Assembly: GCA_016125475.1 (NCBI GenBank)
Contig: WGLR01000017.1
Span: 56,820-120,819, forward strand
Length of the DNA: 64,000 nt
Direction: 5' to 3'
Source of the DNA: Betaproteobacteria bacterium
GTDB taxonomy: Bacteria; Pseudomonadota; Gammaproteobacteria; Burkholderiales; Ga0077523
In this document: in pieces, positions 62,726 through 64,000 of the stretch
How the letters are laid out: every line of letters begins with the position of its first letter
Position numbering within the stretch: position 1 is the stretch's first letter
Notes under the pieces: generated by a model
The model's database searches: none
Told to the model about the DNA's origin: nothing
Seen by the model: the letters and a program-made list of their open reading frames with translations, nothing else
Position numbers and translations under genes: made by a program

Positions 62726-63631
62726 TCAGCCCTTCTTCTCCGGCAGCTCGATCCCCGTCAGCGCCTGGAAGACCTTCACGACCGCGGAGTCGTCCTCGAA
62801 CCCGTGGCCGTGTGCCGCGGCCGCGAGATAGAGCTGGTGCGCGGATGCGGTGATGGGCAGCGGGAAGGTCATCTTGCGCGCGGAGTCGAGCACGATCCCG
62901 AGATCCTTCACGAAGATGTTCACGGCCGACAGCGGCGTGTAGTCACCGTCGATCACGTGCGGCATGCGGTTCTCGAACATCCAGGAGTTGCCCGCGCTGT
63001 GGGAGATCACGTCGTAGATGACCTTCGGGTCGACGCCAGCCTTGATGCCCAGGGACATGGCCTCGCACGCCGCGGCGATGTGCACGCCCGCGAGGAGCTG
63101 GTTGATCATCTTGACCTTCGATCCGGGGCCCGGGACGTCGCCCAGACGGTAGACCTTGACGGCGATCGCGTCGAGCACGGCCTTCGCCTTGTCGAACGCC
63201 TCCGGCACGCCGGAGCCCATGATGGTCATCTCGCCCTTGGCGGCCCGGGCGGCCCCCCCGGATACCGGCGCATCGATCATGAGGAGCCCCTTGTCTGCGA
63301 GGCGCTTGCCGAGGTCGATCGCGTACTCCGGCGCGACCGTGCTCGAAGCGATCACGATCGACCCCGGCGCCATCTTCTGGACCGCGCCGTCGGGGCCGAA
63401 CAGTACCTGCTCGGTCTGGTCCGCGTTCACGACGAGCACGATGGCGATCGGCACGGCGGCACCCAGTGCCGCGGGACTGGCCGCCGCGACGCCGCCGTCC
63501 TTCACGAACTGCTGGACGACCTCCGCACGGACGTCGCAGGCGTGGACCTCGAAGCCCTTCGCGACGAGCGTTTTCGCGACGCCGAGCCCCATGGACCCGA
63601 GACCGATGACACCGACTTTCTGTTTCGACAT
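62726..63631 (-). CDS. ltnD: L-threonate dehydrogenase (3-hydroxyisobutyrate dehydrogenase family)
   Basis: 301 residues. NAD motif GVIGLGSMGLGVAK, substrate motif DAPVSGGAARAAKGEMTIMGS, catalytic Lys in GPGSKVKMINQLLAGVHIAAA, and NSWMFENRMPHVIDGDYTPL, all matching LtnD of the threonate/erythronate catabolic pathway. It oxidises L-threonate to 2-oxo-tetronate in the cytosol. The usual partners LtnI (isomerase) and LtnK (kinase) are not in the window, so the pathway context is incomplete; a related beta-hydroxyacid substrate is possible. Confidence 0.9.
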   Translation of the reverse strand: MSKQKVGVIGLGSMGLGVAKTLVAKGFEVHACDVRAEVVQQFVKDGGVAAASPAALGAAVPIAIVLVVNADQTEQVLFGPDGAVQKMAPGSIVIASSTVAPEYAIDLGKRLADKGLLMIDAPVSGGAARAAKGEMTIMGSGVPEAFDKAKAVLDAIAVKVYRLGDVPGPGSKVKMINQLLAGVHIAAACEAMSLGIKAGVDPKVIYDVISHSAGNSWMFENRMPHVIDGDYTPLSAVNIFVKDLGIVLDSARKMTFPLPITASAHQLYLAAAAHGHGFEDDSAVVKVFQALTGIELPEKKG

Positions 63632-63911
63632 GGCTTGACTCTTCCCCTTGTGTTGACTGGGCCCGGAGAGTCGAGTCTCGCCGGGCACGGTGAATCGTGG
63701 GCCGAGGTCGTGTGCAGCGTGTGTCGTGAACTCTCTGCCCGAGGGCTGGATTGTGCACCTTTCGGACGTCGCGGGTCTCCACGATGGCGTGTCCCGCTGC
63801 ACGGCGCCACCCTTCGGACCGCCCCCTCCCCAGCATGCGGGGGACGGGATCGAATACGGACCGTGCTCACGCTGCGAAACCAATGGCCGAGCGTAGATAC
63901 CGTTATGGAAA

Positions 63912-64000
63912 TCAAGTCAGATGTCGGGTGAGATCGAAGGGTCGTCCGGACTTGAGGATCGCGTGAGCGATGGCGACGAGCTTGCGCATCAGGGCAACGA
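63912..64000 (-). CDS. IS110-family transposase, C-terminal fragment (runs off the right edge)
   Basis: The last 28 residues before the TGA at 63912, VALMRKLVAIAHAILKSGRP then FDLTRHLT, match the typical C-terminal end of IS110/IS116 transposases (A-L-M-R-K-L-x-x-x-x-x-A-I-L-K). The rest lies beyond the window. The insertion sequence end should be just left of 63912, near the ltnD upstream region. Confidence 0.75.
   Translation of the reverse strand, partial: VALMRKLVAIAHAILKSGRPFDLTRHLT

Noticed and set aside
1..64000. tRNA, rRNA, CRISPR array or prophage
   Set aside because: No cloverleaf-like sequence, no regularly spaced repeats with unique spacers and no phage structural genes were seen by eye in the window.

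Overview
The window is high-GC (by eye about two thirds G+C), densely coded bacterial DNA. It shows no rRNA, tRNA or CRISPR array. Four PEP-CTERM proteins, a RegB/RegA redox two-component pair, a RAYT-type transposase, a guanidinobutyrase-type ureohydrolase and TctE/QseC-type signalling point to a betaproteobacterium (Rhodocyclales/Nitrosomonadales/Burkholderiales range); the genus cannot be fixed from the sequence.

Layout. 1-6 kb: a hybrid MHYT-PAS-PAS sensor kinase (cut by the left edge), an ACT-domain protein with its UPF0210 partner, and an HDOD protein. 6-14 kb: a class III CoA-transferase; a RAYT flanked by 25-bp inverted repeats; a translationally coupled run of DUF805, an FAD-oxidase/methyltransferase fusion and an unknown protein; DUF2189; and a CBS protein behind an FNR/ANR-like site. 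14-31 kb: lipid and acyl-CoA metabolism. This includes a TPP-dependent lyase plus acyl-CoA ligase, a five-gene coupled operon (paired acyl-CoA dehydrogenases, enoyl-CoA hydratase, CoA-transferase, zinc-type oxidoreductase), glutaryl-CoA dehydrogenase, and GbuA/SpeB with a second crotonase. It also holds two PEP-CTERM genes (one broken) and a secreted protein made of four short repeats. 31-34 kb: two tandem sibling small RNAs with strong terminators, convergent with regA-regB. 34-38 kb: a glutathione-linked group (gor, ridA, Kef-type antiporter; a divergent YfcG-type GST).

38-49 kb: a Tat-exported molybdenum hydroxylase pair (IorAB-like) with promoter, palindromic operator and terminator; an OmpR/TctE two-component pair; a three-gene set of Cys-nucleophile hydrolase, acyl carrier protein and ketosynthase; and a periplasmic binding protein paired with a tetraheme TsdA-like cytochrome. 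49-58 kb is looser: a glycine-rich PEP-CTERM protein, a UspB-like gene broken by TAG, a secreted unknown, a porin behind a near-consensus Pho box, and a PEP-CTERM beta-propeller cut by an in-frame TGA just before its sorting signal. 58-64 kb: a diheme DUF1111 protein, an Old Yellow Enzyme, a cyclase-family hydrolase, a lone DUF3883 protein, L-threonate dehydrogenase LtnD, and the tail of an IS110-family transposase at the right edge.

The least explained items are the tandem sRNAs beside regBA, the hydrolase/ACP/ketosynthase trio, the binding-protein/cytochrome pair, the FAD-oxidase/methyltransferase fusion, the four-repeat secreted protein, and the orphan plus-strand Pho box. Genes were translated by eye; no homology search was run.
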